DNA of 33,225 bases from an uncultured Hymenobacter sp. (GTDB taxonomy: Bacteria > Bacteroidota > Bacteroidia > Cytophagales > Hymenobacteraceae): positions 1 through 33,225 of the forward strand of contig CAJYPK010000007.1 in assembly GCA_913776615.1 (NCBI GenBank), given 5' to 3'. A model generated the notes under the pieces. The model did not search any database. It was not told the DNA's origin and saw only the letters and a program-made list of their open reading frames with translations. A program made the position numbers and the translations under genes. Below are positions 8,606-17,800 of this stretch, one piece after another; position 1 is the first letter of the stretch, and each line of letters opens with the position of its first letter.

Positions 8606-8616
8606 TGCGTTAGTAC

Positions 8617-9147
8617 GTGGATTATCTGGATTTTCTGCGTTACGTGCAGCACAACGGACTGGAGACCCGGGAGCTAGTCGTACTCCTCATCGGCCTGGCG
8701 GTGCTGGTGGGAACGGGCTTGGTCGCCCGCAAGCTGTGGCGCGACCTGCGGCGGCAAAAAAGCCTGACTTACCGGGACGTCCTGGCTCCCGTAGCGGGCC
8801 TGGTGCTGAGCGCCCTGTTTTTCCTACTCGCCTACTCCGGTCCGCGCAGCCGGTATTTACTGCGCGCGGGGGCCTATCGCTATACTGCGGCCCGCGTGCT
8901 GAAGTACGGCACGCAGCGGGGCAACCCCGTTTTCGTGTACGAATACTACGTGGCGGGGCAACGCTACCAAAGCTCCCGCGAGTGCGGCCCCGAAAGCTGG
9001 CGCAGCTGGGCCTGCCCGGCGCTGGGACAACGCTACTACGTACAATTTTCGCTCGCCTCTCCCGGCACCGAGCAGCTTAGCCAGCACGTGGTTCCTGATT
9101 CAGTGCATACCGTCCCGCCGCTGGGCTGGGATGCGCTGCCTGACTAG
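8617..9147 (+). CDS. Two-helix membrane protein with DUF3592-like domain, candidate immunity
   Basis: A 176-residue protein starting with GTG at 8617, 11 bp after the stop of the candidate effector. Two membrane helices lie at about residues 19-39 and 54-72. The C-terminal 90 residues hold a small beta domain with FVYEYYVAGQRYQSS and later GQRYYVQFSLASPGTEQL, a pattern I associate with DUF3592-type membrane proteins. Its position and topology suggest immunity to a toxin acting at the inner membrane or in the periplasm. The stop codon TAG lies inside the terminal inverted repeat of the 220-bp palindromic element, so the original C-terminus may have been altered by insertion. The function is inferred from context. 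Confidence 0.6.
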   Translation: MDYLDFLRYVQHNGLETRELVVLLIGLAVLVGTGLVARKLWRDLRRQKSLTYRDVLAPVAGLVLSALFFLLAYSGPRSRYLLRAGAYRYTAARVLKYGTQRGNPVFVYEYYVAGQRYQSSRECGPESWRSWACPALGQRYYVQFSLASPGTEQLSQHVVPDSVHTVPPLGWDALPD

Positions 9148-9364
9148 AGCGGATTTGCGATTGGTATTACACGGTTGCTACCCTGGCGTGGAGACCTCAC
9201 CCCCCGGCCCCCTCTCCTTGGGGAGAGGGGGAGCCTGACGACTACCCAACGACTGCCTACGTTCGCCTGCGGTCGGCTCCCCCTCTCCCCAAGGAGAGGG
9301 GGCCGGGGGGTGAGGTCCCCACGCCAGGGTAGCAACCGTGTACACCAACTGCAAATCCGTTCTA
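9145..9364. mobile_element. Palindromic MITE- or REP-like element, 220 bp
   Basis: Two arms of about 90 bases (9145-9235 and 9275-9364) are inverted copies with only a handful of differences, around a 39-base loop. The ends read TAGAGCGGATTTGC and, inverted, TAGAACGGATTTGC. The inner part is very GC-rich (CCCCCCGGCCCCCTCTCC). It codes for nothing plausible. The shape fits a non-autonomous palindromic repeat of the MITE or REP class. It lies between the candidate immunity gene and tssE; its left end supplies the upstream stop codon. In RNA it would form a very stable hairpin and may stop or slow transcription. The rest of the gap up to 9485 shows nothing clear. Confidence 0.8.
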
Positions 9365-9485
9365 CAAATTGCTTCAAGCTGTTGCGCCACGTAAGTACTC
9401 GACAACGCCGCCCACGCGTCCGGCGTAGGATTAGCGCAACCGCGCCGGGTGCTTCGCTGGCCCGGCTACCGCTTATTTTTCGCTT

Positions 9486-9911
9486 ATGGCCGATACCTAC
9501 TACCGCCTGCCGCTCGACCTCGAAGGCATCGTGGCGCGCCAGCAGCTGCCGCGCTGCTCGGCCCAGGAATCCATTGCCCAGCACTTGTATTTGCTGCTGA
9601 CTACCCACTTCGGCGAGTCGCGCTACGACGCGGGCTTTGGCTGCCAGGTGTGGGAGCAGGACTTCGAAGCCATGACCACCCTGCGCTGGAAAGACAGTGT
9701 GCAGCAGTCGATAGAAGAAGCCATCCGCACCTACGAGCCGCGCCTGGTACGGGCGCGGGCGCAGGTCGCCATCACCGATTTTGAATTGAAGAACGTGAGC
9801 CAGCGCATTCGTAAGCGGCTCGACGTGAGCGTGATGGCCGTGCTGCACCGTACCAACGAGCCGTTTGCCTTCCAGGCCAGCCTGTTCGTGGCCCCGCTCT
9901 CCGTTGACTAA
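9486..9911 (+). CDS. tssE: T6SS baseplate protein TssE (gp25-like)
   Basis: A 141-residue protein of the GPW/gp25 family. It shows the family core: an N-terminal IAQHLYLLLTTHFGESRYDAGFGC block, a central WKDSVQQSIEEAIRTYEPRL block corresponding to the conserved E-P-R-L motif, and a C-terminal strand region. TssE joins baseplate and sheath and helps start sheath assembly. The length fits the Bacteroidetes TssE. tssF follows 60 bp downstream with a GTG start. The palindromic element sits immediately upstream, so this gene either has its own promoter in 9365-9485 or depends on read-through from the tssD module. Confidence 0.85.
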   Translation: MADTYYRLPLDLEGIVARQQLPRCSAQESIAQHLYLLLTTHFGESRYDAGFGCQVWEQDFEAMTTLRWKDSVQQSIEEAIRTYEPRLVRARAQVAITDFELKNVSQRIRKRLDVSVMAVLHRTNEPFAFQASLFVAPLSVD

Positions 9912-9971
9912 GCGCCCCGCGTACTTTCGCGGGGTGCGCACCGCGCCCGTCTCTCCCTTGCCTTTTCCACC

Positions 9972-11852
9972 GTGCTACCGCCTTTCCGCTCCCCCGCCCC
10001 CACCGCTACCGATTTCAGCAAAGCCGCCGTCAAGAGCCGCCTCACCCGGCAGGCCGCCGAGCTGTGGGGCTACGCCGAGGGCGACCTCGACGGCTTCGAC
10101 CCACTCGTCAACCTCCTGCTCGAAGCCTGCGCCGTGGAGTTTGAGAAAATGGGCCAGGAGCTGCACAGCACCCAGCACCGGCTGGTCGAGCGCCTGGCCA
10201 CCCTGCTCAATCCCGACGTAGTCGATGCCCCGCACCCGGCCCACGCCGTGGCCCAGGCCCGCGCCCGCGAGACTACCGTCAGCCTGCCCGCCGACGCGCA
10301 ATTCGTCTTCGAAACGCCGGCCGTGGGGCGGCAGGCGACGGGGCCGGCCCTGTTTTTCTCGCCCCTCGAACCTACCCGGCTCATCGCCGGCAGTGTGCGC
10401 TGCCTCGCCACCGACGCCACCGTGTGGCAGCTCGACGCCAGCGGCCAAAAGCGCGTGGTGGCGCAACACCCGGCCAGCGCGCCGGCCCCCTACCGTCGCC
10501 TGTGGGTAGGCCTGGCCCTGCCCGCCGGCCTCGCGCTCAGCGACCTTACTTTTTATTTCGACTGGCTGAACGAGCCGCGCCAGGCTACCTACGCGGCCTT
10601 TCTGCCCGGCGAGCAGTGGCTGCTGGGCGGCGTAGAGCTGCGGCCGATGCAAGGCCAGCCGGCGGCCGCTTCGCACCTCGACGCGCAGCCCGGCCAGCTC
10701 AATAGCGAATACGACTACCTGCGGCGCATCGAGGAGCGGGTGCGCGACTTGTACGCGCCCGCCTTCGTGCGGCTGGCCGGGCCGGCCGGGGCGCTGGCCG
10801 GCTACGTGCCCCGCCCCTACCCGGCCGAGCTGGCGGCGGCCTTCGGCCCGGCCAGCTCCGAGCTACAAGCCCTGGCCGAGCCCCTGACGTGGCTGGAAAT
10901 CCGCTTCGCCGCCGCGTTGCCGCCCGAGGCGTTCGACCAGATCATCTGCGCGCTCAACTGCTTCCCGGTGCTCAACCGGCGCTTATATAAGGTACTGTTT
11001 CGCTTGCAGCCGGCGCTGAACTTATTCCCGCTGGCCAGCGAGGAACCGTTTTTGGCGGTGCGCGACGTGTACAGCCTCAGCAACGTAATCTACCGCTCCA
11101 CTACGCTCAGCGACTTATCGGAGGGCGCAACCGATACCTACACGCTGCGCAGCCACGGCGTGGGCCGCTTCGACTCCCGCACCGGCCGCGAGGCCCTGCG
11201 CGAGCTGGTCGAGCTGCTGCGCGACGAGAGCCGGGCCTTCACTGCCGCCGGCACCGACTTTATCGGCACCATCCTGCGCGAGCTCGACCAAAACCTGGCC
11301 CGCCTCGAAGAGCGCCTCGATCGCCGCGCCGCCGCCGAGCAGCCCATTCCTTACCTGCTGCTGCGCCCCCACAACGTCGACGACAGCGTGTACCTCGAAT
11401 ACTGGGCCAGCAACGGCGAGGCCGCCAACCGCCTGCCCGCCGGCAGCCGCCTGCGCGTGCACGACGGCCACTACGTCGACGACGTGCGCCTGCTCACCAC
11501 CACCAGCGGCGGGCGCGAGCGCCCCCGCCCCGAGGAGCGCACCCACGCCCTGCGTCGCAACCTGCTGGCCCGCAACCGCCTCGTTACCCTGGCCGACATT
11601 GAGGCCGCCTGCTGGGCCGAGCTGGGCCTGCACCTGGCGGGGGTGCACGTCGAGAAGGGTTTCCAAACCAGCCCCACGCCCACGGCGGGGTTCGTGCGCT
11701 GCATCCGGGTGCGGCTCACGCCGCTGGCCACCAGCCGCCTCAGCGCCCCCGAGTGGCAGCGCGCCGCCCAGGAGTTGACGGCCGTACTGGCGGGTCAATC
11801 GGCCCTCAACCTGCCCTACGAAGTGGTGGTGCAGGACGCTACCCCGCGCTAG
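9972..11852 (+). CDS. tssF: T6SS baseplate protein TssF
   Basis: A 626-residue protein starting with GTG. The N-terminus has the block VKSRLTRQAAELWGYAEGDL followed by FDPLVNLLLEACAVEFEKMG and RLVERLATLLNPDVVDAP, which is typical of Bacteroidetes TssF. It continues with LEIRFAAALPPEAFDQIICALNCFPVLNRRLYK, a conserved middle segment. TssF works with TssG and TssK in the wedge of the baseplate. In many loci tssG follows tssF; here the gene instead ends in a CTAG shared with the stop of the opposite-strand giant kinase, so no tssG is adjacent. Confidence 0.88.
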   Translation: MLPPFRSPAPTATDFSKAAVKSRLTRQAAELWGYAEGDLDGFDPLVNLLLEACAVEFEKMGQELHSTQHRLVERLATLLNPDVVDAPHPAHAVAQARARETTVSLPADAQFVFETPAVGRQATGPALFFSPLEPTRLIAGSVRCLATDATVWQLDASGQKRVVAQHPASAPAPYRRLWVGLALPAGLALSDLTFYFDWLNEPRQATYAAFLPGEQWLLGGVELRPMQGQPAAASHLDAQPGQLNSEYDYLRRIEERVRDLYAPAFVRLAGPAGALAGYVPRPYPAELAAAFGPASSELQALAEPLTWLEIRFAAALPPEAFDQIICALNCFPVLNRRLYKVLFRLQPALNLFPLASEEPFLAVRDVYSLSNVIYRSTTLSDLSEGATDTYTLRSHGVGRFDSRTGREALRELVELLRDESRAFTAAGTDFIGTILRELDQNLARLEERLDRRAAAEQPIPYLLLRPHNVDDSVYLEYWASNGEAANRLPAGSRLRVHDGHYVDDVRLLTTTSGGRERPRPEERTHALRRNLLARNRLVTLADIEAACWAELGLHLAGVHVEKGFQTSPTPTAGFVRCIRVRLTPLATSRLSAPEWQRAAQELTAVLAGQSALNLPYEVVVQDATPR

Positions 11853-14800
11853 GCGGGCGCGCCGGGCAGCGGCAGGCGAATGCGCACGTAGGCTCCCCCG
11901 GCCATCCGCGAGCCGCTTTCTACCCGTCCCCCGAGCAGGGCTACCTGGTCGCGAATGCTACGCAGGCCCAGGCCGTCTGCCGAGGCCGGCGACGCGGCGA
12001 AGCCCGGGCCGTTGTCTTCGGCCCGCAACAGCACCCAGCCGGGCGTAGTTTCCAGCTCCAGGCTGGCCTCGGTGGCTCCGTGCGCGTGCTTGGCGATGTT
12101 TTGGGCCAACTCCTGGGCCATGCGGTAGAGGGCCATTTGCAGCATGGGCGTGAGGGGGGCCGCCGCCTCGTCGAGCACGGCGTGGGTGCGCAGGTGCAGC
12201 TGCGCGGTGCTCATTTTCTGGCCGATGTCTTGCAGCGCCGCGGCCAAGCCAAATTCTTCCAGTATCATGGGTACCAGCTCGTGCGAGAGGGCGCGGGTTT
12301 GGCGAATGGCCTCGCCCAGTAAGTAGTCGGCCTCCTGGCGGACGGCCTCCTGGGCGGGGTCGGGGGCCAGCAGTGGGGAGCGCAGCAGGTCGAGGCGCAG
12401 CTTGGTGGCGTACAGAATCTGACCGATGCCGTTGTGCAGGCTTTCGGCCATACGCTTGCGCTCGGCCTCCTGGGCGGCTTGCACGGCCTCAAACAGCGCC
12501 TGCTGCTGACCCAGGCGCAGGCGCAGGTTGTCGGCCTCCAGCCGCTGCAGCGCGCTGATGTCCACGTCTACGCCCAGGATGCGCACCGGCTGACCGGCCT
12601 CGTCGCGGAGTACTACGGCCTTCATGCGCACGGTTTTTACCTGTTCGCGCACGCGCAGGCGCAGGGTTTCCTCGAAGCCTTGGCCAGCCGTGAGGCGGTG
12701 TACCAGTTGCTCGGCCCGGGGGCGGTCGTCGTCTACCACCGCGGCCAGGTAGTGGCTGGGCTCCACGGAGCTGCCGACGGGCAGGCCAAAGAGGTCGTAC
12801 ATGCCGGCGGACCAGCGCATGTGCCCGGTCGCCAGGCTGTAATCCCAGGAGCCCAGGCCGGCGACGGCCTCGGCCTGCTCCAGCAGGCGCAGGTTTTTGA
12901 GGCGTTCCTGCTCGGCTATTTTGCGCTCGGTGATGTCGAGGTTGGTGGCTACTACGCCGTCGCCCATCTTCACAAACTGGCACGTAAACCATTGGCTGAA
13001 GCCCTCTTGGTCATAGAAGTATTCCATGCCCTGGGGCTCGCCAGTAGCTAGCGCCCGCAGCATCAGGTCGAAGATGCCCACCTGCCGGATGCCGGGGTAC
13101 TCCTGGGCGTAGAACTTGCCTACCAGATCGGTGCGGCCGGTTTCGCGCGCTAGCTCCTTGTTGACGAGGGCTAGGCGAAAATCCTGCACCTGCCCGGCCT
13201 CATCGCGCACGGCGTGGAGTACCGACATCGAGATAAGGCTGGTATCAAATACCGATTGCAGCAGGTCGCGGCTTTCCTGGAGCTGCCGGGTGCGCTCGGC
13301 TACCTGCTGCTCTAGCTGCTCGCGGTGGCGTGCCTCGGCCTCGCGCAGCGCGGCTTCAACCTGTTTATGCTCGGAGGTGTTGCTGAACAGCACGGCCACC
13401 CGGCGATTATCAGGCGGCCCCAGGGCGAAGGCGTACACGTCGAACCAGCGGTCGAGCACGGTTGAGTACGACTCAAAGTTGACTGTTTCGCCGGCGGCGG
13501 CCTGGGCGTAGCGCTCGTACCAGACTTCTTCCAGGCCGGGGAGGAGCTGGCGCGTGGTCTGGCTGAGCACGGCGGCGCGGGGCAGGCCGGTCAGGCGCTC
13601 AAACTGGGGGTTTATTTCCAGCCACTGCCAGTCCAGGGGCGTGCCGGCCGCCTCATCGGCGGGCAGCACCTGGCCGATGCCGAAGCCCTGGTCCATGGTT
13701 TCAAATAAGGTGCGGTACTTCAGTTCCGACACCTGCAAGGCTTCTTCGGCCTGCTTGCGGGCCGTGATGTCGTAGCTCACCACCAGCACGGCCTCGGGCC
13801 GGCCGGCGGCATCCAGCAGCGGCACCCCGCGGGAGACAAAGGTGCGGCCGTGGGCCGTGTGCTCCAGCGAGAATTCCTGCCCGGCCAGCGCCTGCCGGTA
13901 GTGCGCCTCGTGCTGCGCTACCAGTTCGGGGGGCATGGCCTCGGCCACGGTGCGACCCAGCAGGTCGGCCGGGGTAAGGCCCGCCGTAGCGAGGGCTTCG
14001 CCGCCGGCCAGCTGGTAGCGCAGATCGGGGTCTACCACAAAGGCGGCCGCGCCGGGCAAATTGCTGATGAGCGCCCGCAGCCGGGCTTCGCCGGCCGCCA
14101 GGGCTTCTTCGGCCCGAACTCGCTCTATTGCCGCCAACGTGCGTTCGGCGACTTCTTCGACGAGGGCGATTTCGCTCGGCGTCCAGCGCCGCGGACGCGA
14201 ACTGCTGACGACCAGTGACCAAAATGGCTTATTCTCCCGACGCAGCGTTGCGCCGACCATTGCCCGCATACCCAGCTTTTTGCTGCTGCGCCGCTCGGCT
14301 TCCGACAAGCCTCGTCTTTCCCAGTCGTCTTCGATAACGATGGTGTTTTTACTCGTGGTAGCAAAGGTGTCGGGATAGTCGGATAGCACGAAATAGTCGG
14401 GCAGCGGGGGCACGCTGTCGTTACCGAGCTGATAATCGACCTCGGCGCGGTTGGCATCCAGATAGTACGTGGTGATGTAGCTGCGGTCGAGCCGTAATTG
14501 CTCACTGAGCATAAATAGGGCGCGGTTGGCCACAGCGTCCGCACTGGGTTCGTCCCGTAGCGCGTCGGATAGCTTCAACAGGAATTCCTGTCGCTGCTCG
14601 CGGTGCTTGCGCTCGGTAATGTCGTTGAACACGGCGGCCAGTAGCGGGCTACCTGCGCCGCCAATCCGGGCGTAGTAAGTATCAAGCCAGCGGTCAAGGT
14701 CGGCGAGGTACGCTTCCATCCGCACCGGCTCGCCCGTGTGGTACACGCTGGTCATGGCCTCCAGCCAGCCCGGCTCCAGATTGGGTAAAATCTCGCTGGC

Positions 14801-17800
14801 CCGCTGGCCCACCCAGCCGCCCAGGCCCGCGTGGCGCTCCACGCCCGCATTTGCTTCCCGCCATACCACGTCGGTCACCCGCCCGTGCTCGTCGGGCACG
14901 ACCTCCACCATTGCAAAGCCCTCGTCGATGGTTTCAAACAGGGTGCGGTATTTTTCCTCGCTCGTGCGCAGGGCTTCCTCGGCGCGGGCACGCTCCAGCC
15001 GCGTCCAGATGCGATTGGTAACTTCGCGCAGTAGGTCCACTTCGTCGGTAGTCCAGTCGTAAGGGGTGGGCCGGTACACCACCAGCAGGAACCGCCATTC
15101 CCCCTCTCGCACCAGCGGCATACTTACGAACGAGCCGACATGCAGGGCCGCGTACTGGGCACCATCGGTCAGCGGATCGGCCCACACGTCGCGGATGACA
15201 ACCGCCTCGCCGGCCTGGCAGCGCCGCAGCACTTCAGGCGCCACAAACTCGGCCATGCGGTAGGTGCCGAGAAAGCTGGGCAGGCCGGCCCGGTGCCATT
15301 CGTGCCGGATGATGCCGGTTTGGGCCGAGTCAGTCAGCTCGGCAAACGCGCAGGCCGACAGGCCCAAATGAGCGGCTAGCTTCTCCCCCAGCGCGTTCAT
15401 CGTGGCGTCGATGTTGGTCAGCCGCACGAGGTCCTGGCTGACTTCGGCCAGGAAGGCCAAATTAATTTCGCGGCGCTTGCGCTCGGTGATGTCATTGAAT
15501 ACGGCGGCGATGAAGGGACTGCCGGCATGACCAATCCGCGAATACTGGGTCGTCAGCCAGCGGTTGGTATCCGCGTTGTAGGCTTCGAGTCGTTCGGCAA
15601 CTCCCGTCCGGTGTACCCGCGCCAGCGCGTCGAACCATTGCGACTCGATGTGCGGAAATACCGCGCTCGCCCGCTTGCCATTGGCCGCGGCCAGCCCCGT
15701 ATGCCGTTCGAAGGCCGCGTTTGCCTCCCGATAGATCATATCGGCCACCTGGCCGTGCTCGTCAAATAAGAGCTCCTGCACGCAAAAGCCTTCGTCAATC
15801 GTCTCGAATAGCGTGCGAAACTTTTCTTCCGACGCACGCAGGGCCTCCTCAACCTGTTTGCGGGCGGTAATGTCGAAGTTGACGCCCGCCCCGCGCACGG
15901 GCTGGCCTACCGCGTCGAAGTAGAAGCGCCCGTGATAGGCCATCCAGTGCAGGCGGCCGTCTGGCCAGCGCACCCGCACCTCGAAACGCAGCTCGCCCGT
16001 TTCCAGCGCCCGGGCAAACCCGGCATCGAATGCCGCCCGGTCTTCTTCCAGCACGTGGCGGCGGGCAATCTCCTGCCCCCAGGCGGGGGGTGGGTTATCA
16101 TAGCCGAAAAGCTGGTCGTGGCGCAGGCTGCGCTGGCTCGCAAAGTCGGTGGCCAAGTCTAGATGCCAGGTGCCCATCTCGGCCGCTTCCAGGGCAATTT
16201 GCAGGCTGTCCTGCACGGCACGCAGCGCCGCTTCGGTGCGGGCGCGCGCCACGGCCGCCCAGGTGCGCTCGGCCACTTCCTCAATCAGCGCAACCTGGCT
16301 TGGTGTCCAGTGCCGGGGCGCGGCCGACACCGCCACCAGCACCCGGTCCGGGCGGTGCTCTCCTTGGCGCAGTGTGGCAGCCACCAGGGCCCCCAAGCCC
16401 AGGGCGCTAATGTTGCGCCGGTCCGCGTCGGACAGGCCGGCCCCCTCGGCGGAGTTGTCGATGACCAGCGTGCGGTCGAACACCACGCGGAAGGCTTCGG
16501 GAAAGTCGGAGAGGCGAATGCCCCCGACGGGCAGCGGCGGCACCCGGTCATTGCCGACCTGGTACGGGATGTCGGCGTGGTCGGCCTCCAGGTGGTACTC
16601 GGCCAGGTAGCAGCGGTCGAGGCCCAGCTGCGCGCTGAGCAGGCGGAGCGCCCGGTGAGCCACGGCAGCAGCGGTGGGCTCCGCCCGTAGCGCGTCGGAG
16701 AAGTGCAGCAGAAATGCCTGCCGCTGCTCGTGGTGCTTGCGCTCGGTGATGTCGGTGACGAAGGAGTAGTAGCCGGCCACCGAACCATCGGGCTGCACGT
16801 CGGGCACAAACTCGGTCTGCACATGCCGCGGGCCGGCCGTTCGGAAAGTCAGCTCTTCCTCGAACGACTGCCCCTGGCCCGCCAGCGCCGCTTCGACGTG
16901 GGGCCGCAGCCGGGCAAATGCTTCCCCGCCCACCACCTCGCGCAACCGCTGGCCCCGCAGCTCCTGCGGGGCCCGGCCAAACCATTCCTGGTAGCGCTGA
17001 TTGACAAAGCGATACCGCAGCCCGGCATCAACGTAGGCAATGAGGGCCGGCGTGGCGTCGGTAATGAGCCGGAGCCGCTGCTCGCTAGCCCGCAGGGCTT
17101 CTTCGGCGCGGGCACGCTCCACGGCGGACCAGGCGCGCTCAGCTACCTCGACCGCCAGGGCAGTTTCGGCGGCGGTCCACTCGCGGGGGGTACTTTGCAC
17201 GAGGCACAGCACCCCGACCGGCTGCCCGTTTTTGATAACGGGAATATCCAGGTAGGAAATAACGTGCAGCTGCACGCAAAGCTGGCGCAGGCTCTCATCT
17301 ACCGACTCCTCCTCGCGCACGTCGCGCACGATGAACGGCCGCCCGGCTTCGATAACGGCTTGCAGCAGTGTAAACTCGGCCAGCGGATAAGTGCCCGCCA
17401 CCGAGGGCAGGCCCTCGGTGGCCGCATCGCGCCGGATAATCGCCTGGCCGCCCTCGATTTCGCAGTAGTAGCAGCGGTCGGCTTTAAAGTGCTGGCGGGC
17501 CAGGCGCGTGACGGCTTCCTGCATGGCTACCGCGTCGGCCAAGGGACCCAGCGCATCGGCTAGCTGCAAGCGGAACGTTTCGGCAGCGGCGGCCTGGCGC
17601 AGCTGGGCTTCGCGCTGCTTACGCTCGGTAATGTCGCTGAATAAGGCGGCAACGAACGGGCTACCCGCGCCCCCAACGCGCGAATACTGTAGCGTGAACC
17701 AGTGGTCGGTATCGGCGTTGTAGCCCTCCAGACGCTCGGGCATACCCGTTTGCTGCACGCGGGCCAGGCTATTCAGCCAGTGAGACTCAATGCGTGGAAA

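Noticed and set aside
9175..9600. Open frames running through the 220-bp palindrome
   Set aside because: They read the same repeat in opposite senses and give proline/arginine low-complexity strings.
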